Positions 48,719 through 58,959 of a stretch of 64,000 nt of DNA are shown here, piece after piece. The stretch's first letter is position 1. Each line of letters starts with the position of its first letter. Below the pieces are notes generated by a model. That model had not been told where the DNA came from. It worked only from the letters and a program-made list of their open reading frames with translations, and searched no databases. Origin of the DNA: Clostridium sp. AF37-5 (lineage in GTDB: Bacteria; Bacillota; Clostridia; Lachnospirales; Lachnospiraceae); contig NZ_QUDR01000015.1 of NCBI RefSeq assembly GCF_003477605.1, positions 20,416-84,415 on the forward strand. Direction: 5' to 3'. Position numbers and translations under genes: made by a program.

Positions 48719-51157
48719 TTATAATACCATGATATACATATAATATAGTTTTCGCATCGGCTTTGCATCACGATACGCTTTCGCGCGGATTTCGTGATAA
48801 ACCCGTTTGAACTCTCTTAATTGGTCTTCCGTAATCGTGTCCGGACCAAATCTTGCGTGGAAAATCAAAGTCACAAATTCAAGCACATCCTCAAAAGGAA
48901 GTTCCATCTCCCTACTGATTTCCCTGCTAAACTGCGCCATCGACTGTCCGCGGTAAGCAAGCTTGTAGCGGTGGAATACCGGGAGCAAATGCAGATATAC
49001 CATACGAATCCGCCTTTTTGCTTTCTTCTGCTTCATATTCTTTCTAAACATGTAAGCTCGTATCCTCCGCTGTGCTTCCATTGCCGCAGCAATGAGCAGT
49101 AACACAATCACAATATCTAAAATCACAAACCATATCCGTCCTTTGGATGTGCCGTTTGCATTTCCACTGTCACCGGATTTTTTGTCGTTTTGCTTGATAT
49201 CATCAAATACCATGCTCTCTTCCGGTTCCTGTGTCACCGAAGGGGTCGGTGTTGCAACATTCGGAGCGTCTTCCTGTGATGGATTTTCGGAATCTGTCTG
49301 TGCTCCGTTCGAAGTCTGGTTCGGATTGGTGTTTTCATTGGAAGAATCACTTCCTGTCATATCATCCTCACCTTTGCCCGGCGTCACTTCAACGGTTACA
49401 AATCCATATTTTTCATCAAAGACTTCAACCCATGCATGAGCGTCTTCATCCGGCACTTCAAGTTCTTTACCTTTTTTGACAACTGCCAGTTCATCTTTAC
49501 TGACATACATACCCTCGACGTAACGTGCCGGGATTCCCATACTGCGTAACAGCATAACGGCTGCCGTCGCATAATAGGTACAATATCCTTTTTTATTTTC
49601 CTTTAAAAAGTATTCAATGGATTCCTTACCGGAAGGAGTTTTGCCCGGCGATAAGGAATACGTCGTATCTTTTGTAATATAACTCTTTGCTTCAAGAATA
49701 ATGTCAGACGTCTTCGTCAAACCGGCAGATTTGCAATCTTTTTTAAAATCTTCACAAACCGATTTCATGGAATCCGGAATCTGCAAATAATATTTTTTTG
49801 CAAAATCACTTAAATTCCTCCGCTCAACCTCATTTGAACTCCAAAAGTCGGCTGTTGCCATACGGGATTCACCAAGTAAAACATCCGTGCGCAAAATTGC
49901 AGGATAGTGCAAATAATATTCTACCGAGTAATCAATTCCCGGTTTATCCACCGTTGAGCGTCCGTTTGTAAGGCTCTTATATGCCCCGGCCGGAAGGCAT
50001 GGCACCAAAAAGTTGCCATATCCAAACGCAAGATTGCGAATCCTTAATGTTCCAGTCTTCCAAACCTCTTCTTCGCCACTCCGCTCCTCGTCACCCAGTT
50101 CATTTCTTAACTGCGTATGCCAGTTTTCTGTTGTGACGCCGGTCGCATCGAGCGCCTTCCAGTCTTTTTTAAAGTTTTCATCCGAGCGAATGGATGACCA
50201 CTTGTTATTCTCATAGACATCACCGACATAGCCTTTGAGATAAAGTCCATGGTCGGAATTGATGTCTCCGGATATTTTCAGCATTGTTTCACCGGTATAA
50301 CTGACTTCGCTTTTCTTTCCGATTTTACCATAGGAAATCGCATCCCCGTTAAAGTATGCTTTCAGCCAGGTCATTATATCCTCACCGTCCCATGTCGAAA
50401 GTGCCACCAGACTGTTCTTTGCCTGAGACAACTTATCCACATTCCTGTCGTATCTCGAAGGCGGAATAAATAAATAAAAAATGCCACCGCAAACCAAACA
50501 GGTTGTCATCAATATCATTGCCAGTTTCTGGCGCATCCTTCGGTCTGTGGCATCGGTTCGCAAATGTCTCGTTCCGATAATCGTTACCGCCACAATCAAA
50601 TAGGTGAAAAAATATAAATAACGTCCGATTCTTCCCGCCACAAGCGGCAGAACAACAAACGGTATCGTACCTGCCAAAAAGACCACAGAACGTCTTCTGC
50701 GGTAGAAAAATGCACTAATCAGTGCCACAAAATACACACCAATCAAAATCAACAAAAGCGTCGTACAGAATTTTGCGCTTGCGCTCTCCGTATCCGCATA
50801 GGACAACAAAGATACATTCGTGCCGGTATAGTTCATAAATTCTTTCAAAAAACTATTTGCCGCACTCACAATTCCCTTTAGCAGTGCGCCCTTAAATCGA
50901 ATCACTAATGCCAAAAAGAACATCGTAATGCCGATTAAGCCGTAAAGTTTTCCCTTGCGGAATGTCTCCAGCACTGTAAATAGTCCATAAAATACAATCG
51001 AGGCGGCAAACAGTAAGAGTAAACACAATTTACCGTCATAAATCATATCCAGACTCGACGCCGTACACATCAGCGCAGAATATACACCAAGAAATACGAG
51101 CATAATCTGGCTGAATTCCAATATGAAATTAATCAGTTTATTATTCCTGATCCTCAA
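48719..51157 (-). CDS. membrane transglutaminase-like protein (TgpA/DUF3488 type)
   Basis: 812 aa. Seven or so N-terminal helices (to about residue 220) are followed by an extracytoplasmic part containing a transglutaminase core: cysteine in KKGYCTYYATAAVMLLRS, histidine in DEDAHAWVEVFD and aspartate-equivalent in VEVTPGKGED. A Ser/Thr/Asn-rich linker, one more helix (WFVILDIVIVLLLIAAAM) and a cytoplasmic DUF4129-like tail follow. The start is TTG with GAGGTGA upstream. It overlaps the DUF58 gene by 17 bp; MoxR, DUF58 and this type of protein form a conserved envelope operon of unclear purpose. Confidence 0.85.
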   Translation of the reverse strand: MRIRNNKLINFILEFSQIMLVFLGVYSALMCTASSLDMIYDGKLCLLLLFAASIVFYGLFTVLETFRKGKLYGLIGITMFFLALVIRFKGALLKGIVSAANSFLKEFMNYTGTNVSLLSYADTESASAKFCTTLLLILIGVYFVALISAFFYRRRRSVVFLAGTIPFVVLPLVAGRIGRYLYFFTYLIVAVTIIGTRHLRTDATDRRMRQKLAMILMTTCLVCGGIFYLFIPPSRYDRNVDKLSQAKNSLVALSTWDGEDIMTWLKAYFNGDAISYGKIGKKSEVSYTGETMLKISGDINSDHGLYLKGYVGDVYENNKWSSIRSDENFKKDWKALDATGVTTENWHTQLRNELGDEERSGEEEVWKTGTLRIRNLAFGYGNFLVPCLPAGAYKSLTNGRSTVDKPGIDYSVEYYLHYPAILRTDVLLGESRMATADFWSSNEVERRNLSDFAKKYYLQIPDSMKSVCEDFKKDCKSAGLTKTSDIILEAKSYITKDTTYSLSPGKTPSGKESIEYFLKENKKGYCTYYATAAVMLLRSMGIPARYVEGMYVSKDELAVVKKGKELEVPDEDAHAWVEVFDEKYGFVTVEVTPGKGEDDMTGSDSSNENTNPNQTSNGAQTDSENPSQEDAPNVATPTPSVTQEPEESMVFDDIKQNDKKSGDSGNANGTSKGRIWFVILDIVIVLLLIAAAMEAQRRIRAYMFRKNMKQKKAKRRIRMVYLHLLPVFHRYKLAYRGQSMAQFSREISREMELPFEDVLEFVTLIFHARFGPDTITEDQLREFKRVYHEIRAKAYRDAKPMRKLYYMYIMVL

Positions 51158-52268
51158 TTACGTCACCTCGTAAGTCCATTACTTCCAATCGGTCGCGCAC
51201 CAGATTCCCGGAATCCAAGGATTCATGGTCAGCCACTGTCAGATACAGTGCCGATTCTAAAAGTCTGCCTTTGCCCCAGTCGACGTAAGCCTCCATCAGC
51301 TCACTCTCCTCGGTCGTTGTTTTACTGCGGAATAATTCCTGAAACATCCAGTACAGTTCTTCCTCCTGCTCTACCGAATATTCCTGAATCACACCATTTA
51401 CCTTGTCGTACCAAATATATGCCTGTGGGATTCCACTTTCAATCATAAACATCGCAATGGAATACACACCCTGAATCAACCGGTTGATTTTATCATTTCT
51501 TTCCTGCTTTGTACCGGTCGCACATAAATCAATAAAAATATGAATTTCTTTCATCAGAGGAAGGCTTCCCTCTTTCACCATCAAATCACCGGTTTTACTA
51601 CTTAACTTCCAGTGAATTCTCTGAATCTTATCTCCGTCTGCATACTCACGGATGTCAAAAATTTCAGAGGGATCATCTCCCTTTTTATAAGTGGAAAAAC
51701 GGTCACTGTCCGCACTCGTCTCGTTGTACCATTTGTCTTTTCCAAGATACATCTCTTTCGTCGGCGGCAGGACGAGAACATCCTGCGTCTCAAAATGTTT
51801 CCCGATTGTCCACGCAAATATATTCAAATAATCATAGATTCGTACCTTCTCTACCGTGATGGAAACATTTCCACAGTTGTCCATAACAACCGGGATTCTA
51901 CGGTCTCTCTTTTTCCCGGTATCCACGGAAAAACGAATTTTCATCTTCCCTTTATCGCCGGAAAACGGATTTTCATAACGAACCTTGGCAATTCCTTTCG
52001 TCACCGGAAGCAGATGGCTTTTGTTTTCTACCGACAGCGTAATGGCTGCTCTCGCCGGCTTATCAATGGCATCTTTTTCTGCCAGCGGATTTTTTGAATC
52101 GACTGACACGCTGACTCTCTTTCGCAAAACAAGCAGAAAAAGAAACATGCAGACCGGTATCGTCACCATCAGCCCCATCAGTGCCATCGCACCAAATTCC
52201 AAGTACATAATGGAAATGAAAACACTCACAAAGAAAAGGAAAATGTATAGGATAGTTCCTAATGTCAT
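51141..52268 (-). CDS. DUF58 domain membrane protein
   Basis: 375 aa with two N-terminal helices (about 3-22 and 28-48), a beta-sandwich region and the DUF58 core (DPSEIFDIREYADGDKIQRI, HWKLSSKTGDLMVKEGSLPL), which resembles a von Willebrand A fold. AAGGAGG precedes the ATG. It lies between a MoxR ATPase and the transglutaminase-like gene. Such proteins are thought to be MoxR clients in envelope assembly. Confidence 0.9.
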   Translation of the reverse strand: MTLGTILYIFLFFVSVFISIMYLEFGAMALMGLMVTIPVCMFLFLLVLRKRVSVSVDSKNPLAEKDAIDKPARAAITLSVENKSHLLPVTKGIAKVRYENPFSGDKGKMKIRFSVDTGKKRDRRIPVVMDNCGNVSITVEKVRIYDYLNIFAWTIGKHFETQDVLVLPPTKEMYLGKDKWYNETSADSDRFSTYKKGDDPSEIFDIREYADGDKIQRIHWKLSSKTGDLMVKEGSLPLMKEIHIFIDLCATGTKQERNDKINRLIQGVYSIAMFMIESGIPQAYIWYDKVNGVIQEYSVEQEEELYWMFQELFRSKTTTEESELMEAYVDWGKGRLLESALYLTVADHESLDSGNLVRDRLEVMDLRGDVIEDQE

Positions 52269-52301
52269 AATTTCCTCCTTCCGAATCGTATCACTTGTTA
52301 C

Positions 52302-53228
52302 TTATAATTTAGGGACCTGAATCTTCCCTACAATTTCCTCAACGACATCTTCTTCTGTCGTGTGGCTCATACGCGCCTTACCGTTTAACAAAAGGCGGTG
52401 GGCAAGCACTGCTTTAGAAACACGTTTGATATCCTCCGGCAAAACGAAGGTACGTCCCTGAACGAACGCATGCGCCTTTGACATATCCATAAGGGCAAGC
52501 GTTCCACGCGGACTCACACCGAGCGTAATCATGGAATGATTTCTCGTTGCATCCACAATCTTCGATAAATAAGTAAGCACTTTATCATCGACATAAATCT
52601 GTTTTACCTGATCCTGCATTTCAAGCAGTTCCCGTTTTGAAATGATTTCCTGGATAAAATCAAGCGGGTTAATGTCCTGACGCTCTTTAATCAGACGAAC
52701 TTCTTCTTCCATCGTCGGATATCCCATCGAAATACGAATCATAAAACGGTCAAGCTGGGATTCCGGCAGCATCTGTGTTCCGGCAGAACCAACCGGGTTC
52801 TGTGTTGCCACTACGATAAACGGATTTGGCAGCTGGCGTGTCACACCATCGACCGTTACCTGTCCCTCTTCCATGACCTCCAAAAGAGCAGACTGTGTTT
52901 TCGTTGAGGTACGGTTAATCTCATCCGCAAGCAGAAGGTTACACAAAATCGCACCCGGCTTGTACTGAAACTCACCATCGGCACCAATCATATTAAAACC
53001 GACTACATCACTCGGAAGTACGTCCGGTGTAAACTGCAGACGGCGCTCTGTCAATTCCATCGCACGGGAAAAAGCAACCGCCAGTGTTGTTTTACCAACC
53101 CCCGGAACATCCTCTACGAGAATATGTCCCTTGGCTAACATCGCTGTCATCACGAGCTCAATTGCTTCGTCCTTACCACGAATTACTTTACCAACCTCAT
53201 TCAGAATCTCTTGTACTTTATCGTTCAC
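52302..53228 (-). CDS. MoxR-family AAA+ ATPase
   Basis: 308 aa. Walker A VPGVGKTTLAVA (about 39-50), Walker B LLLADEINRTSTKTQSALLE, sensor 1 VATQNP and the MoxR-specific SQLDRFMIRISMGYP block. It probably remodels or inserts metal/clients for the two downstream gene products. The start is GTG with AAAGGAG 8 nt upstream. First gene of the three-gene operon. Confidence 0.93.
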   Translation of the reverse strand: MNDKVQEILNEVGKVIRGKDEAIELVMTAMLAKGHILVEDVPGVGKTTLAVAFSRAMELTERRLQFTPDVLPSDVVGFNMIGADGEFQYKPGAILCNLLLADEINRTSTKTQSALLEVMEEGQVTVDGVTRQLPNPFIVVATQNPVGSAGTQMLPESQLDRFMIRISMGYPTMEEEVRLIKERQDINPLDFIQEIISKRELLEMQDQVKQIYVDDKVLTYLSKIVDATRNHSMITLGVSPRGTLALMDMSKAHAFVQGRTFVLPEDIKRVSKAVLAHRLLLNGKARMSHTTEEDVVEEIVGKIQVPKL

Positions 53229-53263
53229 TTATGATTCTCCTTTCTCACTCATCGGATAATAGC

Positions 53264-53289
53264 AGAAAACGCCGGATACCCTCGGCGTT
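53264..53289 (-). terminator. Rho-independent terminator of murA
   Basis: AACGCCG/CGGCGTT stem with an 8-nt loop and TTTTC following on the minus strand; it separates murA from the MoxR operon. Confidence 0.7.
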
Positions 53290-53308
53290 CCCTCTTCTAT
53301 CGTCTTTC

Positions 53309-54607
53309 TTATGAAACTTTCATTTTAAATTTCCTTACGGCACGTTCATCTTCCGCATCTATTTTTTCCATGTGACCGCCAAGCCCACGGATTTTTTCTG
53401 CAAAATTTTCATACCCACGCTCAATATATTGAATATCGTCCACATAAGTATATCCTTCTGCAACAAGTCCTGCCATCACAAGTGCTGCACCCGCACGCAA
53501 ATCCGGTGCACTCACACGCGCTCCGGTAAATCCTTCCACACCGGTTACAAAAGCGGCATTTCCCTCTACGGAAATATTCGCTCCCATACGGCGCAGTTCG
53601 CTGATATACTTAAACCGCGTCTCAAAAATTGTCTCTGTGACAATACTGGTTCCCTCAGACAGAGCAAGCAGCGTTGTAATCTGTGGCTGCATATCCGTCG
53701 GGAATCCCGGATACGGCATCGTCTTAACATTTGCATAAGACAAACGATGGTCAGCATAGACACGAACACAGTCATCAAACTCTTCAACTATTGCACCAAT
53801 CTCAACTAATTTTGCGGTAATTGCTTCCAAATGCTTCGGAATGACGTTTTTAATCATCACATCACCGCCGGTTGCCGCTACGGCAAGCATATATGTTCCG
53901 GCTTCAATTTGATCCGGAATAATCGAATACTCCGCTCCGTGCAATGCTTCTACCCCACGGATTCGGATAGCATCGGTTCCGGCACCTTTGATGTTTGCTC
54001 CCATACTATTTAAGAAGTTTGCCACATCAACGATATGGGGTTCTTTCGCCGGATTCTCAATAATTGTCTTTCCTTCTGCCATACATGCCGCCATCATAAT
54101 ATTAATGGTCGCACCGACACTCGGACAATCAAGGTAAATATGCGTACCAACAAGATTTTCCGCCTGAGCGTCAATTTTACCATGGTGGATACTTACCTTA
54201 GCACCAAGCTGCTCAAAGCCCTTAATATGCTGGTCAATCGGACGGCTACCAATCTGGCATCCTCCCGGCAGCGCAACTAAAGCTTTTTTATATTTTCCAA
54301 GCAAAGCTCCTACTAAATAGTAAGAACCGCGAATTTTACGAATTGCATCCTCATCAATACTTACATCATTAATACAGGCACCATTAATACGGACCGTATG
54401 AGAATCTATACGCTCCACAATCGCACCTATACTTTCTATTGCATCCAGCAAAACCCGGACGTCATCAACGTCCGGTAAATTATCAATTGTAACTGGCTCA
54501 TCCGCCATAATAGCCGCCACGATAATACCCAGCGCTGCATTTTTCGCACCGCCAATGGTAACTTCCCCTGAAAGTGGCGTTCCACCTTTTATAATGTACT
54601 GTTTCAT
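53309..54607 (-). CDS. murA: UDP-N-acetylglucosamine 1-carboxyvinyltransferase
   Basis: 432 aa. Hallmarks: GGTPLSGEVTIGGAKNAAL at the N-terminus, the catalytic cysteine in LPGGCQIGSRPIDQHIKGFE, and RAGAALVMAGLVAEGYTYV near the C-terminus. It transfers enolpyruvate to UDP-GlcNAc, the first committed step of peptidoglycan synthesis. GGAGG lies 5 nt before the ATG at MKQYIIKGG. Clostridia often carry two paralogues; only this one is in view. Confidence 0.96.
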   Translation of the reverse strand: MKQYIIKGGTPLSGEVTIGGAKNAALGIIVAAIMADEPVTIDNLPDVDDVRVLLDAIESIGAIVERIDSHTVRINGACINDVSIDEDAIRKIRGSYYLVGALLGKYKKALVALPGGCQIGSRPIDQHIKGFEQLGAKVSIHHGKIDAQAENLVGTHIYLDCPSVGATINIMMAACMAEGKTIIENPAKEPHIVDVANFLNSMGANIKGAGTDAIRIRGVEALHGAEYSIIPDQIEAGTYMLAVAATGGDVMIKNVIPKHLEAITAKLVEIGAIVEEFDDCVRVYADHRLSYANVKTMPYPGFPTDMQPQITTLLALSEGTSIVTETIFETRFKYISELRRMGANISVEGNAAFVTGVEGFTGARVSAPDLRAGAALVMAGLVAEGYTYVDDIQYIERGYENFAEKIRGLGGHMEKIDAEDERAVRKFKMKVS

Positions 54608-54678
54608 CGCAACCTCCACTGATTGAAACATTTTATTTTACTAGTATAACACACTTTTGACATTTGTAAAACAGAAAA

Positions 54679-55245
54679 TCATTTTTTTACGGAATAGCCA
54701 AATTTCCCAATTTTCTCACCAAGGACAAAATACTCGCCATGGGAATATGTCACAAGTCCGGTCTGATTGAGTTCAAATTTTCCGTTTTCGTTCATGTATT
54801 TCTCACTAATCATGACATCTTCTATTTTTGCCAAAAACATATTGTGGCTGCCAAGCGGAATCTCTTTCTGCACACGGCACTCTAAATTCACCGGGCTTTC
54901 GGCAATAACCGGTGCATAGGTAAGTTTTTCACCGGGCATTGCCGTCAAGTTCATCTCTTTGAACTTATCCACAGCCCGTCCGGACTTCACACCGCACCAG
55001 TCGGTCGCATAAGTAAGTTCCTTTGTCGTAAGATTTATTACAAACTCACCGGTCTCCCGAATCATCGAATAGGAATATCTCTCCGGGCGCACCGAAATCG
55101 ACACCATCGCAGGGTCGGAGCAGATTGTGCCCGCCCACGCAATCGTAATAATATTTTTCTCTCCATTTTTATTGCCGCAGCTCACCATCACCGCCGGCAC
55201 CGGGTAAAGCATGTTGCCCGGTTTCCATACTTGTTTTTCGTCCAT
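54679..55245 (-). CDS. flavin reductase-like FMN-binding protein
   Basis: 188 aa with the flavin-reductase split-barrel pattern: YPVPAVMVSCGNKNGEKNII, TIAWAGTICSDPAMVSISVR, then GEFVINLTTKELTYATDWCG. Members bind FMN and reduce flavin or act as small flavoprotein oxidoreductases; the acceptor is unknown. GAGGAGG lies 7 nt before the ATG and overlaps the stop region of the upstream gene, so it is expressed together with the two genes before it. Confidence 0.88.
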   Translation of the reverse strand: MDEKQVWKPGNMLYPVPAVMVSCGNKNGEKNIITIAWAGTICSDPAMVSISVRPERYSYSMIRETGEFVINLTTKELTYATDWCGVKSGRAVDKFKEMNLTAMPGEKLTYAPVIAESPVNLECRVQKEIPLGSHNMFLAKIEDVMISEKYMNENGKFELNQTGLVTYSHGEYFVLGEKIGKFGYSVKK

Positions 55246-55257
55246 AACGGCGCCTCC

Positions 55258-56580
55258 TCACATACGCACTTTATATACGAGTTTTTCTGCCAAATCCGGG
55301 TAGATATCTAAAAAGCAGTCCATCTCGTCAAATGGTCCGGCTAACATGACAACGACTTTTTCGTCCTCCTGCTCCATCACTGATTTTAATTTTTCTACAG
55401 ATTCTTTCGTCAATTCAGCGGCGTCCGTCACTAACATACAGCCACCGGCAATTTTACCTGCCTGTTCCGACAAATCAATCTGATTTAATTTTTCAGCCGT
55501 AATTTTCACAATGCTCCGCACGGAAACATAGCCTACTTTGTTCAGTTCTTTCGCCACGCGCTTTGCGACCGCAAGCACAATGCGCTCCTCGCCGCCAGCA
55601 AATACAAAATGAGGCATCTTATCTCCATAACGGACGTGGTTCATCGCACTTTTCAGCGTGCGGTATAAAATTCCATGGTCGGAAATATCTTCTTCTTTTT
55701 CCTCAAGCAGTTCTTCTACATTTTCCGGTTTTTGAAGTGGCTTTTCTTTTTTTCGTTTTGCCACAACTTTAACTTCACCCACAGATTCTATTAAAGGAGC
55801 CTCCGGATCCAAGACTTCCTCTTCCTCCTCCGATTCAGTCTCCGGTTCCCGCACAATTTCCCCATAAGACTCCGAAGCCTCATCCACATCTTCATTTTCC
55901 TGCGGCTCTTCTTCTATTTCTTCGGTTTCCGAAGACTCATATTCTTCTCTTCGCTCCGGCATTTCCTTTTCAATCGTCTCTTCCAGTTCCTCCGGTTCTG
56001 CAACCGCCGGGTTTTCACAATGCTCCAATAACTGCATTGCCCGGTCCACAATTTTACCCTCGCCAAACCAAAGTTTCAAATCTTTACATTCCTGAATACA
56101 TTTGTCAATCTGCCCGGTCTTTTCATACAAACAAGCAAGTCGAAAGCCCCACTCTTCGGTATATTCTTCCTTCTTTAATTCCTCCAGAATCTGAATCAGA
56201 CGCTCCGGCGGCTCTCCCTCTGCTTTTGCTAAAAGATAACGGAGTTCAAAAGTATCTAACGTAATCGGACCTGCCACTTCATAGGCAAAATACAGTTCTC
56301 TCGCTTCTTCCATGTCCCCCATGCGAATTGTCAAACGCAGCAGACGATTTAACATATAACGGGAATGGGTACGGTGGTAAATATGATAAAAAATTTCTTT
56401 CTTTTTATCCATCCGCTCTGCCTTCTCATACAATTCGGCATAACGATACAAATCATCTAATGAGCCAACTTCTTCTAAAGGAATCGCATCAATTAGTTCG
56501 AGTGCTTTTGTGTATTTATTGTCATCAATCAACTGGCGTATTACCTTGCACTGACGCACATTCTCTCGTTTTCTACTCAT
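55258..56580 (-). CDS. TPR protein with a degenerate CbbX/SpoVK-like AAA+ domain, 440 aa
   Basis: Three parts. Residues 1-190 are helical repeats (IRQLIDDNKYTKALELIDAI). Residues 195-290 are a low-complexity acidic linker rich in glutamate. The last 140 residues align by eye with the CbbX/SpoVK AAA+ module: HFVFAGGEERIVLAVAKRVA stands where TGNPGTGKTTVARL is usual, AGGCMLVTDAAEL stands for GGVLFIDEAY, and VVVMLAGPFDEMDCFLDIYP matches the VIVAGYPDEMEEFL stretch. The Walker A lysine and the Walker B acidic pair are gone, so ATP hydrolysis is not expected. It begins 2 bp after the cyclic-nucleotide-binding-like gene, with its ribosome site inside that gene's end. Probably a scaffold or sensor partner. 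Confidence 0.6.
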   Translation of the reverse strand: MSRKRENVRQCKVIRQLIDDNKYTKALELIDAIPLEEVGSLDDLYRYAELYEKAERMDKKKEIFYHIYHRTHSRYMLNRLLRLTIRMGDMEEARELYFAYEVAGPITLDTFELRYLLAKAEGEPPERLIQILEELKKEEYTEEWGFRLACLYEKTGQIDKCIQECKDLKLWFGEGKIVDRAMQLLEHCENPAVAEPEELEETIEKEMPERREEYESSETEEIEEEPQENEDVDEASESYGEIVREPETESEEEEEVLDPEAPLIESVGEVKVVAKRKKEKPLQKPENVEELLEEKEEDISDHGILYRTLKSAMNHVRYGDKMPHFVFAGGEERIVLAVAKRVAKELNKVGYVSVRSIVKITAEKLNQIDLSEQAGKIAGGCMLVTDAAELTKESVEKLKSVMEQEDEKVVVMLAGPFDEMDCFLDIYPDLAEKLVYKVRM

Positions 56581-56582
56581 TT

Positions 56583-58895
56583 TTATGCTCCTTGTAAATC
56601 TAACACAAAACGTCTGGTCTGCTCTACTTCTTCCGGCAAATCCATACCTGCTTTTTCAAAGCGGTGCAGTACCTGATTAATCTCTTTTTCCCGTTTTCCT
56701 TTTTCAATCATATAACGGCGTGCCGCATCCCGATACGCATTCTGTGCAAGCAGCCCCTCCGCAATCTGCGGAGCCAGCGGACAATAGGTAAATAGAATTT
56801 CACGCGCCACACGATTCAGTTTCATGGCGCCGGTCGCCTCACGCAGCACCCAGTCTGCATAATCTTTTGCAAACACATCCTTGTGACGGTTTCCGCACTG
56901 TGTAAGCTGCGCCTTTACTTTTTCACGTTTTTCCGGTGATAAGTCATTGTTCTTTTTGAAGAACTGCAAATAATCCGTATACTCTGCGGTAAGCGATGGA
57001 TAGCGGTAATTGTTCCACTGCGCTCCCATTTCCGTACGGCATTTTTCCCAACGGAAATAAGCAAGCATTTTCAAAAGCTCTGCCTCTAAATTCTGCTCCA
57101 TAAATGATGGCAGAAGAATTCTTCCGTGTGTCTCTTTTTTACGTCCTTCAATATCCTGCCACATCAAACCTTTGCGCCCATATACCGGGAATATAATAAA
57201 TTCCGGCGTGTAACGCCCCGTCACGGTAAAACGATTAAGTCCAACTTCTTCATATGCCACCATACGCTCGCGGTAGAAAATGGAATAATCAATTTTTTCC
57301 ACGCGGTTTACAATTTTATTAATAATAGCAGACGTTACTACTGCACTTTCCAATTTTGTATAAATGCCCTCTGAACACATAACCGGTACAAATGTAGAAA
57401 TATTTCCACTCAGAATACGGTCGGCATAACTAAGCAGATTTTCCACTTCAAAATGAAGGCGTTTGGCCGCGTCGTGAAACGCATCATCGCCCTCGGTTTT
57501 TGTCAGTTTTTTCTCATGCACTTGCTTGCGAATTGTCTCTTCATAATCCGTATCAAACTCATCTTTTGATGGATTTTTTCTTCCCTCATAAATTTCACGC
57601 AGCCACTCGCTCATTGTATAAACGCGGCAGGTAGTTTCTTCTTCTCTCGAATCCGGCAGTGTCAAAAGAGTGCGGAGTTCTTCCTCCGTCAAAAGTTCTT
57701 CGCTGACATAGCCATATCGCAAAAATAATTTCACTGCAAGCGGCGGATTTGCATCCTGAAAACTTTTTTTGCAGGCACGCTCATAGATTTCAAAGAAATA
57801 TTTCACTAATTCTTTGCGAAGCGCCGTTGCTTCCGGCGTTCTTGCAAACTTGTCCACACACGCCAAAAATGCTTCAACAGCCGATGCAAATTTTTCAGCC
57901 GTCTCATCAGAAACTTCTGCGTAATCGAGAATCTGCTGTACCGAATGGTCTAACACTTTTAAATCTTCCTGGTCAAACGCATCTAAGCTTCCGGTATCGT
58001 CTGACAACAACGCAAAATAGGTTTCTTCCATGCGCTGTCTGTCAAGATGAAGATTTACACCGGCGTACTCCAATAACAAAGTTTCAGTATTATTAATCTG
58101 CTCCAAAATATGGTCAAGCATAACGCTTAATTCGCTGTCATTTTGTCCGGATCGTCTTACGCCGAGCGCCATACGCCCTACCAGCGAAAACAGATTTTTT
58201 TCATCCGTAATCATAATACGGAAATATCGTGTCAGCCAATCGCTGTAGTAACGGCATCCCGCTACTAACTGTGGAAGCACCGCACACTGTTCCTCAAACT
58301 GTTTCTGCGCCACATAAGCACTGGCGCCATAATAATTTTTCTGTGCTTCAATTGGAATTTTACTGCACTGAATAAAATACGTGATTTTTTCCGGCAACGA
58401 ATAATTCTCCATCCGCTGGTTTAAAAGACGTTCCATCGCCGCAATTTTTTCCGCCGTCAGACCCGCACCTTCCGCAAGTTTTTGATAACGTGAATAGGTC
58501 TGATGCACAAACTCAGCCACCTTCTCCGTCTCAGTTTTCAATTTTCCAAACACACGGAACACATCATGATAAAAGAAATTCAGCGAAGTCACTAAAAGTC
58601 CCCGGTACTGTGGCTTCTGCTCCAGCAAAAGAGCTGCCTGCTTTTCATTTTCCATCGGCAACCCAAACAAAACCAAATCATCAAGTGCAACATAAGTAAA
58701 GGAATGTTCCTTTTTCCAAACATCGCACATTCCCAAAAAATTTCCTGAGCCGATTGTCATCCGGACGCCCTCGCCCTGTACAATCACTCGTCCCTTAAGT
58801 ATCAATGCCGTCGACTGCAACGGCTGTCCTTTTTCAAATATAACCGTTCCTTTTGTAATGGAACTGTTTCCATTCAAGACCAAACTCTCTGCCAT
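56583..58895 (-). CDS. cyclic-nucleotide-binding-like domain protein, 770 aa
   Basis: The N-terminal 110 residues form a cAMP/Crp-type beta roll (GTVIFEKGQPLQSTALILKG, VRMTIGSGNFLGMCDVW). The PRAAVALx arginine of true cNMP binders is not seen, so the ligand may be absent or different. The remaining 660 residues are helical and unrecognised; no DNA-binding domain or enzyme motif is visible. GAGGAG lies 9 nt before the ATG. It leads a unit with the degenerate AAA+ gene and the flavin reductase. It is probably cytoplasmic, since no membrane helix is present. Confidence 0.6.
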   Translation of the reverse strand: MAESLVLNGNSSITKGTVIFEKGQPLQSTALILKGRVIVQGEGVRMTIGSGNFLGMCDVWKKEHSFTYVALDDLVLFGLPMENEKQAALLLEQKPQYRGLLVTSLNFFYHDVFRVFGKLKTETEKVAEFVHQTYSRYQKLAEGAGLTAEKIAAMERLLNQRMENYSLPEKITYFIQCSKIPIEAQKNYYGASAYVAQKQFEEQCAVLPQLVAGCRYYSDWLTRYFRIMITDEKNLFSLVGRMALGVRRSGQNDSELSVMLDHILEQINNTETLLLEYAGVNLHLDRQRMEETYFALLSDDTGSLDAFDQEDLKVLDHSVQQILDYAEVSDETAEKFASAVEAFLACVDKFARTPEATALRKELVKYFFEIYERACKKSFQDANPPLAVKLFLRYGYVSEELLTEEELRTLLTLPDSREEETTCRVYTMSEWLREIYEGRKNPSKDEFDTDYEETIRKQVHEKKLTKTEGDDAFHDAAKRLHFEVENLLSYADRILSGNISTFVPVMCSEGIYTKLESAVVTSAIINKIVNRVEKIDYSIFYRERMVAYEEVGLNRFTVTGRYTPEFIIFPVYGRKGLMWQDIEGRKKETHGRILLPSFMEQNLEAELLKMLAYFRWEKCRTEMGAQWNNYRYPSLTAEYTDYLQFFKKNNDLSPEKREKVKAQLTQCGNRHKDVFAKDYADWVLREATGAMKLNRVAREILFTYCPLAPQIAEGLLAQNAYRDAARRYMIEKGKREKEINQVLHRFEKAGMDLPEEVEQTRRFVLDLQGA

Positions 58896-58959
58896 ATGTA
58901 ACAACTCCTCGCAAAAAAGCTGTATAATATAAAATCCGTGCATCCCATGTCGAATCAAA

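Noticed and set aside
51612..52097. Open plus-strand frame of about 161 codons opposite DUF58
   Set aside because: Antisense to a conserved gene with no ribosome site or protein-like composition.
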